From positions 1-54,907 of the IMG/VR virus record IMGVR_UViG_3300025012_000108: 54,907 nucleotides of DNA; one strand, 5' to 3'. The notes beneath the pieces are model-generated. The model ran no database searches, had not been told where the DNA came from, and worked only from the letters and a program-made list of their open reading frames with translations. The position numbers and the translations under genes are program-made. Positions 16,377-23,222 of the stretch are shown here, in pieces. Numbering within the stretch: the stretch's first letter is position 1; each line of letters begins with the position of its first letter. This DNA is from a virus.

Positions 16377-16787
16377 ATGAAAACACTGGAAGAGATCAAG
16401 GCCGGTTACAAAAGCAACACGCTGGACGGGCGCGACCTTCACCGGTTGGCGCAGTTCATACCGGAAGCGGAACTGGCAGACTTCGGCTTGGAACTCAAAG
16501 AGGGAGCCACTCACAGCCACATTCCCCTCACCCGCGACGCGGTACTGGCCCAACTCAAGCATGACGTTGAATTCGGCTTTAAAAAGGCGCTTGACCAGCG
16601 CGGCATCTCGGCGGGGCTGATGTACGAGGTTGTCAAGATGTGGAACTGGGTTTTGGATGAGGGGATGGAAACCTTTGACTCCTACCCCATGTATGGCCTC
16701 CCTCTCTTTAAGGCCACGGCGGTCAAATACGGCTTTCTTAACCCCATCGGAGAAGACACCGGAGCAGAGAGCAAGTACGACAGTTAA
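16377..16787 (+). CDS. Conserved phage protein, 136 aa
   Basis: AGGAGGG before ATG. A helical, acidic product with conserved-looking stretches DVEFGFKKALDQRGISAG, MYEVVKMWNWVL and YGLPLFKATAVKYGF. I recall similar proteins of this size in other phages but no function. Soluble, no Cys, no membrane segment. Confidence 0.65.
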   Translation: MKTLEEIKAGYKSNTLDGRDLHRLAQFIPEAELADFGLELKEGATHSHIPLTRDAVLAQLKHDVEFGFKKALDQRGISAGLMYEVVKMWNWVLDEGMETFDSYPMYGLPLFKATAVKYGFLNPIGEDTGAESKYDS

Positions 16788-16829
16788 ACCGGCTTGTAGA
16801 CACTCAACACCAATAAACAGGAGGGAAAG

Positions 16830-16946
16830 ATGCATAACACGATGGAACTGGCCGCACCGTCTACTAGATCATGGGGTTACAGTCAAAAGCTTATGGTGAG
16901 AACCTTCACCGTAGATTGTTCTTCACCAGATGGGGTGCTCCGATAG
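16830..16946 (+). CDS. Small protein, 38 aa
   Basis: A short frame with GGAGGG six bases before ATG. No motif. It may be a true micro-gene or a remnant. The 190 bases after it contain only the hairpin and inverted repeats listed next. Confidence 0.35.
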   Translation: MHNTMELAAPSTRSWGYSQKLMVRTFTVDCSSPDGVLR

Positions 16947-17063
16947 GGACGGCAACGTTTCCTTGCCTGTAGAACTGACAATCACCCAACACCCTTCAAG
17001 GCTGTTCTTGACTGTCGGCTGAAGCTTCACCATTACAAGTATAAGATAGATTAGAAGCAATCC

Positions 17064-17098
17064 GCCCCCTTCCCCGCTAAAACGGGTACTTAGGGGGC
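17064..17098 (+). terminator. GC-rich hairpin, possible terminator
   Basis: GCCCCCT (17064-17070) pairs with AGGGGGC (17092-17098), with a CCCG/CGGG stem inside the loop. Only ATTTTAT follows, so termination would be weak. It separates the first early genes from the RepL-like gene. Confidence 0.4.
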
Positions 17099-17100
17099 AA

Positions 17101-17146
17101 CATTTTATCACCCATGCGTAATAGCTTTATCAGCGGTGATAAAATG
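17101..17146. promoter_or_regulatory. Perfect 12-bp inverted repeat, operator or replication site candidate
   Basis: CATTTTATCACC (17101-17112) and GGTGATAAAATG (17135-17146) are perfect inverted copies. A third half-site TTTATCA (17127-17133) forms a tighter palindrome TTTATCA-GCGG-TGATAAA with the right arm. Such repeats just upstream of a RepL-like gene fit a self-binding operator or an initiator binding site. Confidence 0.6.
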
Positions 17147-17183
17147 TGTTGCATCCGTGATATGGAATGTGATATCTTTCTAC

Positions 17184-17624
17184 ATGCAAAATTCACGGCG
17201 CGTTTACCGTTATTCAGGCTCCAAAGAGATAGCAGACACCAATACTGGCGAAGTCGAACGCGCCGTTGTGGTGAAACAGAAAATTCAAGATATTAACTTT
17301 GTCAAAATATTTCTACCGGAAGGGGGATATCGAATGTACCCGAAAGAGATGAGCCAATCAGCAAGGGATTTGCTGGACTACCTGAAAGTGGTCATGGACA
17401 AGCAGAACGTAGCCATTGCACCCGTTGCCGAGATCCAGGAGCGGATAGACCTTTCAACCGCTTCCATTGCCCGCGCAAAGGTGCAGCTGATGGAACTGGA
17501 TTACATCAGGCAGCGCACCGCTAACGTCTACATTGTCAACCCTGGACACGCTTGTAAGGCGGCTGGGGATGATAGACAGAGCGTGTATGAGGCTTATTCC
17601 CTGCTACAACGCAAGGTGAAGTGA
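17184..17624 (+). CDS. RepL-like winged-helix protein
   Basis: From ATG 17184 the product is 146 residues. Residues about 60-135 (SARDLLDYLKVVMDK, EIQERIDLSTASIARAKVQL, then YIVNPGHACK) match the winged-helix and NPG ending of RepL-type plasmid initiators and related phage regulators. No clear ribosome site precedes 17184; in-frame GTG codons at 17136, 17157 and 17169 are alternatives, two of them inside or near the inverted repeat. It could start replication from a nearby site or act as a regulator. The next gene starts 10 bases after its stop. Confidence 0.6.
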   Translation: MQNSRRVYRYSGSKEIADTNTGEVERAVVVKQKIQDINFVKIFLPEGGYRMYPKEMSQSARDLLDYLKVVMDKQNVAIAPVAEIQERIDLSTASIARAKVQLMELDYIRQRTANVYIVNPGHACKAAGDDRQSVYEAYSLLQRKVK

Positions 17625-17634
17625 GGAGGTGAAT

Positions 17635-18393
17635 GTGGTCAACCTAGTTTGCTACGGCGGCGGGACAAACAGCACCGCGCTATTGGTGGAAAAGGTCAAG
17701 CGGGGCGAACCTGTTGACATTATCCTGTTTGCCGATACTGGCGCGGAGAAGCCGCACACCTACGCCTACGTAGAGATGTTTTCTGCTTGGCTGGTAGAGA
17801 GGGGCTACCCCGCTATCCAGACTGTGAAAGCGGTAAACATGGCAGGAGAGGTTTACACCCTCACCCAAGATTGCATAGACCGCAGGGCGCTTCCTTCGCT
17901 GGCCTATGGCTTTAAGACGTGTTCCCTGCGCTGGAAGTTGGCACCCCAAGAAAAGTTTCTCAACAACTTCGACCTGTGCAAAGTGGAATGGAAAGCGGGT
18001 CGGATGATTACTAAGCATGTTGGCTTTGATTGGGGTGAGTCTCACCGCGTCAAGGCTTACAGCGAAGATACCAAGTATGAAGTGACCTATCCCCTTGTTG
18101 ATTGGAGATGGGACCGCAAGCGCTGCGTAGAGGCGATCTTAGCCGCAGGGCTACCCCTCCCCGGCAAATCATCCTGTTTCTTCTGCCCATCCATGAAACC
18201 CCATGAGATAAAGGAACTTGAGCGGGATTACCCCGAACTTCTTCAACTCGCCCTTGAGATAGAGGCAAACGCCGAACTTCATAGCGTGGTTGGCTTGGGA
18301 CGGTCGTTCAGTTGGCGGGAGTTTCTAAAGCAAGGCAGCTTTGACTTTTGTGGCAACTCTATTGAGGCAGACTGTGGCTGCTATGACGGGTAG
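17635..18393 (+). CDS. PP-loop ATPase, PAPS-reductase-like (short type)
   Basis: The 252-residue product starts at GTG 17635, placed by GAGGAGG five bases before it. YGGGTNSTALL near the N-terminus is the PP-loop of the adenine-nucleotide alpha-hydrolase / PAPS reductase superfamily; FADTGAEKPHTY and FKTCSLRWK are further family signatures, and CFFCPSMK plus C-terminal CGCYDG give Cys pairs for a metal or cluster. Such phage enzymes activate a substrate with ATP; sulfur transfer to nucleic acid is one possibility, unproven. It differs from the larger family member at 25332. Confidence 0.8.
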   Translation: MVNLVCYGGGTNSTALLVEKVKRGEPVDIILFADTGAEKPHTYAYVEMFSAWLVERGYPAIQTVKAVNMAGEVYTLTQDCIDRRALPSLAYGFKTCSLRWKLAPQEKFLNNFDLCKVEWKAGRMITKHVGFDWGESHRVKAYSEDTKYEVTYPLVDWRWDRKRCVEAILAAGLPLPGKSSCFFCPSMKPHEIKELERDYPELLQLALEIEANAELHSVVGLGRSFSWREFLKQGSFDFCGNSIEADCGCYDG

Positions 18394-18408
18394 ATAGAGG
18401 GTATTGGA

Positions 18409-18579
18409 ATGGCTACAGTATTCGGGTGCCTCAACAAGTGGTGCAAACACATGATGCACTTTCGCTGTACGGCGAATGAGATTGAGATTGATGACAACGG
18501 GAGATGCTGCACTTTCGAGCCAAAAGTTGCTGAAAAGAAGCCGCCTTTCAGTGCCTATCTCCTACCACGTAGCGAGTAA
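18409..18579 (+). CDS. Small Cys-rich protein, 56 aa
   Basis: GAGGG lies seven bases before ATG. The product has five Cys (GCLNKWC, FRC, CC) and could bind zinc. It follows the PP-loop gene by 15 bases. No family recognised. The last codons overlap the start of the dispersed element copy A. Confidence 0.5.
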   Translation: MATVFGCLNKWCKHMMHFRCTANEIEIDDNGRCCTFEPKVAEKKPPFSAYLLPRSE

Positions 18580-18668
18580 GACACTGAAAGAGCTTCCAGC
18601 GCGACCCATGCAACGCGGTCGGCGGCTGCGCAGAAGGTAAAAGCGAAACGATTTTAAGCAGTTAATCA
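18563..18668 (+). repeat. Dispersed element, copy A (upstream of erf)
   Basis: CCACGTAGCGAGTAA...CTTCCAGCGCGACCCATGCAA...AAAAGCGAAACGATTTTA...GTTAATCAC. The first half lines up with copy C (minus strand, 32415-32520), the last 30 bases with copies B and C. It ends about 20 bases before the erf start, in the same orientation. Confidence 0.6.
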
Positions 18669-18688
18669 CAGAGAGAGGGGGAGGGGAG

Positions 18689-19327
18689 ATGAACGTCACG
18701 GAGGACCGCAAAGAGCTTTTCAAGGCCATAGCCGCAGCACAGGGGGAATTCACCACGGTGGAGAAGAACGCCAAGAATCCCCACTTCAACAGCAAGTTTG
18801 CCCCGCTGGATTCTATCATTGAGATGATCCGGCCCATTCTTCCCAAGCATGGCCTTGCGGTTGTCCAGTTCACCGACATACCGGAGAGCGGCAACGGGGT
18901 AATCATCGAAACCATCATCACCCACGAATCCGGCCAGTACATCAGCGGCAGGCTCGGGATGCCTACGGTGAAGCAAGACCCCCAGGGGTACGGCAGCAGC
19001 ATCACTTACGGTAGGCGCTATGCTTTGGGCGCGGCTCTCGGCATCGTGAGTGACGAGGATGTGGACGGCAACCAGCCGGAAGGCGCAGAGAAACAGACCA
19101 GGGCGCAGCAAAGGCCACAGCAAGGGGCCAAAACGGGTGTAGAGGGGCAGACCGCCACCGACCTGATATCCGAGGCTCAACAGAAGATGATCTTCGCCAA
19201 AATGAAGGCCAAGGGGCTGGCACCGGAGCGGCTGAAAGAAGCGTTTAAGGTGGAGAGTTCCAAGGTGCTAAAGAAGGATCAGATGAACGACATTCTGGCC
19301 TGGATCGACGGCGAAGCGGCACAGTAG
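18689..19327 (+). CDS. erf: ERF-family single-strand annealing protein
   Basis: A 212-residue recombinase that anneals complementary single strands, used for genome circularisation and recombination. Residues 1-115 carry the ERF core, with FNSKFAPLDSIIEMIRP and GYGSSITYGRRYALGAALGI followed by DEDVDGN, both diagnostic. A Gln-rich linker and a C-terminal helical tail follow. GGGGAGGGGAG before ATG. The nuclease at 26752 is a plausible partner exonuclease. Confidence 0.92.
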   Translation: MNVTEDRKELFKAIAAAQGEFTTVEKNAKNPHFNSKFAPLDSIIEMIRPILPKHGLAVVQFTDIPESGNGVIIETIITHESGQYISGRLGMPTVKQDPQGYGSSITYGRRYALGAALGIVSDEDVDGNQPEGAEKQTRAQQRPQQGAKTGVEGQTATDLISEAQQKMIFAKMKAKGLAPERLKEAFKVESSKVLKKDQMNDILAWIDGEAAQ

Positions 19328-19365
19328 CACTACTCGCCCTACTAGGGGCCACGGAGGGAAGGGGG

Positions 19366-19671
19366 ATGACCGTCATTCACATTTTACCAGCGCCAAAAGT
19401 CTCCCCCGCCCCCCGTATCACCGACGATGGCCGGGATACTCCTTGCACCATGTGCGGAGCCCCCCGCCTTTTCCCTGTAACCGGCCTACGTGGCGCGGAG
19501 TTGGAGAAGTGGCAAGCAGGGATGGACGCACAGCAGGAGAACTGGTTAGAGTGCCGCATCTGCTACGGACTCACTGAAGAAGAATGGGCAGAGAGATCCA
19601 GGTTGGCAGCGAAACGGCGGGAGCAGGAAGAGGCATGGGAAGAAGGACGCAAAATGACGCAGAGGACATAG
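19366..19671 (+). CDS. Zn-finger small protein, 101 aa
   Basis: GGAGGGAAGGGGG precedes ATG. CTMCG (about residue 27) and CRIC (about residue 65) flank a helical segment and would form one treble-clef or ribbon site. The C-terminus is a charged helix. Sits 38 bases after erf, likely in the same operon. Function unknown. Confidence 0.6.
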   Translation: MTVIHILPAPKVSPAPRITDDGRDTPCTMCGAPRLFPVTGLRGAELEKWQAGMDAQQENWLECRICYGLTEEEWAERSRLAAKRREQEEAWEEGRKMTQRT

Positions 19672-19680
19672 GGGGAGCAG

Positions 19681-19935
19681 ATGATAAAGCACAGCACCAT
19701 ACAGACCAAGGTTTGCGGCTACAGAATGGAGATCAGTTTTGACTACACCCCCGCCTGCAAGGGCGAGAGGGAGCGCGGCAGCGGGGTTAAACTCTCCCCC
19801 GATGAGCCGGCAGATATAGATATAACCGGCGTCAAGCTTCTCGACCCCGGCGACATTTGGGAGATCATTACCGAGGAAGTCACTATCAGCACCAGGGATG
19901 TGATGGAGGCGGTTAACAAGTACCATGGCGAATAA
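19681..19935 (+). CDS. Hypothetical protein, 84 aa
   Basis: GGGGGAG before ATG. The product looks like a small beta-rich domain (KVCGYRMEISFDYTPACKGERE) followed by an acidic half with DIDITGVKLL and a C-terminal helix. Two Cys. No family recognised. Confidence 0.6.
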   Translation: MIKHSTIQTKVCGYRMEISFDYTPACKGERERGSGVKLSPDEPADIDITGVKLLDPGDIWEIITEEVTISTRDVMEAVNKYHGE

Positions 19936-19936
19936 T

Positions 19937-20035
19937 CAAAGGCGTTTGGGGTGAAAGAGCACCCCTGCGCCACTAGCTTGCATGGGTCACGCCGGAACGG
20001 GGCGCGGTGTTTACGTCGCGTTGTGGAAAGGACGG
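19937..20035 (-). repeat. Dispersed element, copy G, with stable hairpin
   Basis: Read on the minus strand this gap has CGGCGTGACCCATGCAA...CTAGTGGCGCAGGGGTG and GGGTGCTCTTTCACCCC. The first part matches copies A and C, the second matches copy F. On the plus strand GGCG-TT-TGGGGTG (from 19941) folds with CACCCCT-GCGCC (to about 19971). Confidence 0.5.
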
Positions 20036-20041
20036 GCACTC

Positions 20042-20082
20042 AAAAAGCGGTACTCAAATAAAATTGGGTGCCGCTTTTTTTA
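20042..20082 (+). terminator. Rho-independent terminator
   Basis: AAAAAGCGGTAC pairs with GTGCCGCTTTTT (one G-T pair) and runs into TTTTTTTAT. It closes the operon that includes erf, just before the promoter of the RHH/GIY-YIG pair. Confidence 0.85.
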
Positions 20083-20084
20083 TG

Positions 20085-20123
20085 TTGACACGGCGACAGA
20101 TCGGCGTATATTGGGCGACAGAT
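20085..20123 (+). promoter_or_regulatory. Promoter with 10-bp direct repeats (RHH cassette 1)
   Basis: TTGACA (20085-20090), 16 bases, TATATT (20107-20112). GGCGACAGAT occurs at 20092-20101 and again at 20114-20123, 22 bases apart (two helical turns), on each side of the -10 box. This is the layout expected for autorepression by a ribbon-helix-helix protein, which is encoded immediately downstream. Confidence 0.75.
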
Positions 20124-20154
20124 TATCACACTGACCAGCGGGGAGGATAAACAC

Positions 20155-20313
20155 ATGGCAAGGCGAACAGTCGATCTTAGCACCCGACACGACACGATAC
20201 TTGGCAAACTCATGATAGTGCTTGGCACTTCGATGGTGGAAACCATGCAGAGAGCACTGGAAGCCCTGGAAGAGAAGCAGGCGGCGAGGGACAAAGAGGT
20301 TGGAAAGTCGTGA
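20155..20313 (+). CDS. RHH (ribbon-helix-helix) DNA-binding protein, 52 aa
   Basis: GGGAGG before ATG. A short N-terminal strand (RRTVDLSTRHD) followed by two helices, the second reading ETMQRALEALEEK, fits an Arc/MetJ-type RHH fold. It is clearly paralogous to the proteins at 39532 (shared ETMQRALE, LEEK and RDKEVGK) and, more distantly, 34452. Its stop overlaps the GTG start of the GIY-YIG gene (GTGA). It probably represses its own promoter through the direct repeats. Confidence 0.8.
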   Translation: MARRTVDLSTRHDTILGKLMIVLGTSMVETMQRALEALEEKQAARDKEVGKS

Positions 20314-20702
20314 ACTCTACCTACGGGCTCATAGACCCGCGCAACTCAGAGATCAAGTACATTGGCTGTACAAGCGACCCCAAGGCCAGGCTTTATGGCC
20401 ACATCGCTAGCCACAAAGGAAAAACCAAAGTGGCGCAATGGGTGAAAGAGCTTAAACAGCAGGGCTTGAAGCCTGAAATGGTAGTACTGGAGTACGGGCT
20501 GAACCATGACAAGGGCAGAGAGTCAGAATCGTTTTGGGCAGAGTATTTCCGGGCATTAGGGGCCAACCTTCTCAACACGAAAACTCCCGGCGACAGGGGT
20601 ATCAGTTTAGTAGGGGCCCCTTCGGCGTGGTATTGGCATTACGGGAGCCGTGATTCCTTCCACATTTACAACAAGTTTCTGGCGAACTCACAGCCGTTTT
20701 GA
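20310..20702 (+). CDS. GIY-YIG endonuclease-like protein, 130 aa
   Basis: GTG start coupled to the RHH stop. YGLIDP...IKYIGCTSDPKARLYGHI is the GIY-YIG core with the conserved Arg; VVLEYG and RESESFWAEYFRALGANLLN carry the later Glu and the Trp-x3-Phe-x3-Gly-x-x-Leu-x-Asn ending common in phage GIY-YIG proteins. No separate target-binding domain is seen, unlike homing enzymes such as I-TevI. It could be a free-standing homing nuclease, an anti-competitor nuclease, or the effector of an RHH-controlled module. Confidence 0.8.
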   Translation: MNSTYGLIDPRNSEIKYIGCTSDPKARLYGHIASHKGKTKVAQWVKELKQQGLKPEMVVLEYGLNHDKGRESESFWAEYFRALGANLLNTKTPGDRGISLVGAPSAWYWHYGSRDSFHIYNKFLANSQPF

Positions 20703-20800
20703 AGAAGGGGAGACACTACCCTTGCCACTTGCACCCCATCCGAGGTCCTGGCAACTCCGCTGAAGGGAAAAGCGAAAAAGTTTTAGGCAGTTAACCACCC
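20703..20800 (+). repeat. Dispersed element, copy B
   Basis: CCCATCCGAGGTC...CGCTGAAGGGAAAAGCG, then AAAAAGTTTTAGGCAGTTAACCAC, aligns with the second half of copy A. It lies upstream of the 20826 start in the same orientation. A CCCGCA/TGCGGG hairpin follows the core. Confidence 0.5.
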
Positions 20801-20825
20801 GCACTGCGGGACATGGAGGGGAGAG

Positions 20826-21092
20826 ATGGTAAAGCCGGAAGATTTCACCAAGGTGCCGGTAAGCGAAGCAACCAATATACCGCCCAGTTGCCAGTTTGTA
20901 GAGGTATTCCGTGACAGGTATTGGGCTGTCACAATTGACGGCTGTTTGCTGTGGTACAAAGGGAACTCCCCCCAGTGTAACAGCAACAGGGCGGTAACGG
21001 AACATCTCACCAAGGGGTTAGGCCACCCCGGCGCTGACGTTCTCTTTCTCCCGCTGGTCTACAGGAAACACGACTGCCGCGACTACATCTAA
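20826..21092 (+). CDS. Hypothetical protein, 88 aa
   Basis: GGAGGGGAG before ATG. Alpha/beta in appearance with four Cys (CQF, CLLWY, CNSN, CRDY); no motif recognised. First gene after the GIY-YIG cassette and element copy B. Confidence 0.6.
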   Translation: MVKPEDFTKVPVSEATNIPPSCQFVEVFRDRYWAVTIDGCLLWYKGNSPQCNSNRAVTEHLTKGLGHPGADVLFLPLVYRKHDCRDYI

Positions 21093-21103
21093 GGGGGCCG
21101 CAA

Positions 21104-21454
21104 GTGACCGATCAAGAAAAGAAATCCCTCCGCTCCTTCCTCAAGGAGATGGAGAGGGAATACTACCTTGCTAGCATCGACCATAAAAACGCTCCCTGCG
21201 GTGCTATGGCCCTGTATCACACCGGCGCAGAGAAGATGGTGGAGCGGCTCTTGGAGAGCTACAAAGCGCAGTTTAGCGAAGACCTCTACCCCACCTGCGA
21301 AGTCTGCAACCTCCCCGTATCCGACGAGGACAGTGCCGGGCCTGGGAGCAACCTGCACATGTCCTGCGTCAAGCCGCCGTGTGACCACGCCGACGATTGC
21401 CCGTTGGATTACTGTGAACCGCTCTGCCCTGATAGAGCGAAGGTGGGAAAATGA
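21104..21454 (+). CDS. Hypothetical protein with Cys-rich C-terminus, 116 aa
   Basis: GTG start, six bases after GGGGG. The first 60 residues are helical; the rest has CEVCN, then CVKPPC...CPLDYCEPLC, seven Cys in all and likely zinc-binding. Overlaps the next ATG by four bases. Function unknown. Confidence 0.6.
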   Translation: MTDQEKKSLRSFLKEMEREYYLASIDHKNAPCGAMALYHTGAEKMVERLLESYKAQFSEDLYPTCEVCNLPVSDEDSAGPGSNLHMSCVKPPCDHADDCPLDYCEPLCPDRAKVGK

Positions 21455-21717
21455 AACGCTACATCAACGCCGTCCTTTACTGGCTCTTCCCTCAGTCGGG
21501 GGAGATTGCTTGTCTCAAGGCAAAACTGAAACTAAAGGAGGACCTGATCCAGACCATCCGCGCCAACCGTCAAACTATCCTCTACGAGAACTGCAAACTT
21601 GAGGCGGCGTATCATCGAGCGACAGCCGAGAGAGACGAAGCGCGGCATCAGGTGGCGGTGTATGAGGCAAAAGATGATATGTATCGCTACGATAAGCAGT
21701 TGGATGAGGGGGAATAG
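21451..21717 (+). CDS. Small coiled-coil protein, 88 aa
   Basis: ATGA overlap with the preceding stop. A short hydrophobic N-terminus (YINAVLYWLF) is followed by a long charged helix with heptad-like spacing (about residues 22-80). The hydrophobic start could attach it to the membrane. Function unknown. Confidence 0.6.
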   Translation: MKRYINAVLYWLFPQSGEIACLKAKLKLKEDLIQTIRANRQTILYENCKLEAAYHRATAERDEARHQVAVYEAKDDMYRYDKQLDEGE

Positions 21718-21721
21718 AGCT

Positions 21722-21952
21722 ATGGGTGTCACTTATGCCATAGGCGACAAAGTAAGGCTGACCAAGGATATTTGGGAGGATCAGTGTGATGGGCTGATTC
21801 CCGGTCATTACCTTGGTTCACAGGGTGAAGAACTAGTAGTCAAGAAGGGAATGGACAAGTTCAGCGAGTGCGACAGGGTAGGTGTCGCCCACCAAAACCG
21901 CACGGATGACGCCTACTTTGTTGTGACGCTGGATGAAATAGAGTCCGTTTAG
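21722..21952 (+). CDS. Small beta-rich protein, 76 aa
   Basis: GAGGGGG, nine bases before ATG. The opening VTYAIGDKVRLTKDIWE and the ending TDDAYFVVTLDEIE suggest a small SH3-like barrel of about 70 residues, common among nucleic-acid or adaptor proteins. That is a shape guess, not a family match. Confidence 0.55.
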   Translation: MGVTYAIGDKVRLTKDIWEDQCDGLIPGHYLGSQGEELVVKKGMDKFSECDRVGVAHQNRTDDAYFVVTLDEIESV

Positions 21953-21980
21953 CCTGCAATTCAATCCAAGGAGGGAAGCA

Positions 21981-22427
21981 ATGGTCAAGCCTCATGTGCA
22001 GTTCAAAGTTCCCCACGATCTCCATACCCAAATCCGCGCCTACGGCGACCGCCACGGCCTCAAGGGTGACACGGCAGTGATGCTGCATCTGGTGACGGCG
22101 TTCTTCTCTGTCGGCAACCATGCGGAGTTCAGCAATCCCGAGCGCCTACCCAAGACCCCCAAAAAAAAGGCTGAATGGAAGCCGCTATCGACGCATACCA
22201 AGGCGAGGATAGCGGTGTATTCGTGGTTCGGGCGCACCCCTGATGCAACATCATCCTACATTGCCACCTTGTCGGGCCAGAGCGTCAACAATGCGGCTAA
22301 GCGCATCCAGGAACTTGCCGCCGAGGGGTATCTGGCGGCAACAGGCGAATACCGCAAATCATGCCACTCCTCAAAGCGCCTCACGGTTTGGAAACGCACG
22401 GATAAGCCGCTACCGGAGGGGCTGTAA
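21981..22427 (+). CDS. Putative DNA-binding protein, RHH-like N-terminus and winged helix
   Basis: CAAGGAGGG before ATG. The opening VQFKVPHDLHTQIRAYGDRHGL looks like a ribbon-helix-helix unit. Residues about 75-130 (ARIAVYSWFGRTPDATSSYIA, then NNAAKRIQELAAEGYL) resemble a winged helix. A regulator of the early region is likely; target unknown. TAATG overlap with the next gene. Confidence 0.5.
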   Translation: MVKPHVQFKVPHDLHTQIRAYGDRHGLKGDTAVMLHLVTAFFSVGNHAEFSNPERLPKTPKKKAEWKPLSTHTKARIAVYSWFGRTPDATSSYIATLSGQSVNNAAKRIQELAAEGYLAATGEYRKSCHSSKRLTVWKRTDKPLPEGL

Positions 22428-22987
22428 TGAGCACCAAGAAATGGACGCCCCGACTCTGCCCCGAGTGCGAAAAAGAATGGCTCCCCAAGGGCCACCGCAC
22501 CTGTGACCCCTGCAAGGAGAAGAAGCGCGTTGCCAACAACAAGAAACACTGTGACCTTGCCAAGCAGGAACGCAAGAAGAAGCGCGAAGGTGTGCGCTGC
22601 CTGTGCGGCTGTGGTCGCCCGGTGGCACGGCTCAACCGGTACGCCGATGAGTGCAAGGCGGCAGGGAAGAAAGCGATATACGCCCGGCAGCTCCAGCGGC
22701 AGAAGGACCAGCGCACGAAAAAGATTGCCGACAGCGCAGCGTCGGCAACGAAACTGCCCGTAATGACCGACGAGGAACAGGCCTCTATCAACAGGGCGGA
22801 GACTGAGCGCACCGCCGCCGCTTTTGCGGAGTGGATACGCGAGACCATGGGGCTGATTACCGGCAAGGGCAAGCCGCTGGCCTCCCCGGTGCGGCACCTT
22901 TCCCCGGAAGAGATAGCGGAGCTGTCGCAGAAGTACCAGCCCCCGAAGGGGAGGAGCGTCAACCCTTACTCGCCGATGTGCTGCTAA
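22427..22987 (+). CDS. Basic Zn-binding protein, 186 aa
   Basis: ATG overlaps the previous stop. CPECEKEW...CDPCK, and later CLCGCG, form two likely zinc sites in a highly basic N-terminal half, followed by a helical tail and a C-terminal CC. The charge pattern suggests DNA or RNA binding. No family recognised. Confidence 0.55.
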   Translation: MSTKKWTPRLCPECEKEWLPKGHRTCDPCKEKKRVANNKKHCDLAKQERKKKREGVRCLCGCGRPVARLNRYADECKAAGKKAIYARQLQRQKDQRTKKIADSAASATKLPVMTDEEQASINRAETERTAAAFAEWIRETMGLITGKGKPLASPVRHLSPEEIAELSQKYQPPKGRSVNPYSPMCC

Positions 22988-23009
22988 CTGAAATTGCCTA
23001 GGAGGGCAA

Positions 23010-23222
23010 ATGTCTAAAAAAGAGAAAGAGCACCCCATCCTCAACTATCCCCGCACCGCTGGCAAGTGTCCGAAGTGCGCTCACTGGACCGTCAAGGCCC
23101 AGCAGTGGGGCTCCATGCCTCCCGGCGAGCACTGCCTGATATGCGGCTGGCACGATTTCGACATGGCGGCGATGGTTCAACCAGATTGGGAGACGATGCC
23201 GGATACAAGGAGGCCGATGTGA
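23010..23222 (+). CDS. Small Zn-ribbon protein, 70 aa
   Basis: GGAGGG before ATG. CPKCAHW and CLICGWH, 22 residues apart, form one zinc ribbon. Its last codons contain the AAGGAGG site of the next gene. Function unknown. Confidence 0.6.
   Translation: MSKKEKEHPILNYPRTAGKCPKCAHWTVKAQQWGSMPPGEHCLICGWHDFDMAAMVQPDWETMPDTRRPM

Noticed and set aside
16923-17111. Leftward 62-codon frame
   Set aside because: Its start lies in the inverted repeat, it has no ribosome site and it overlaps hairpins; the composition looks non-coding.
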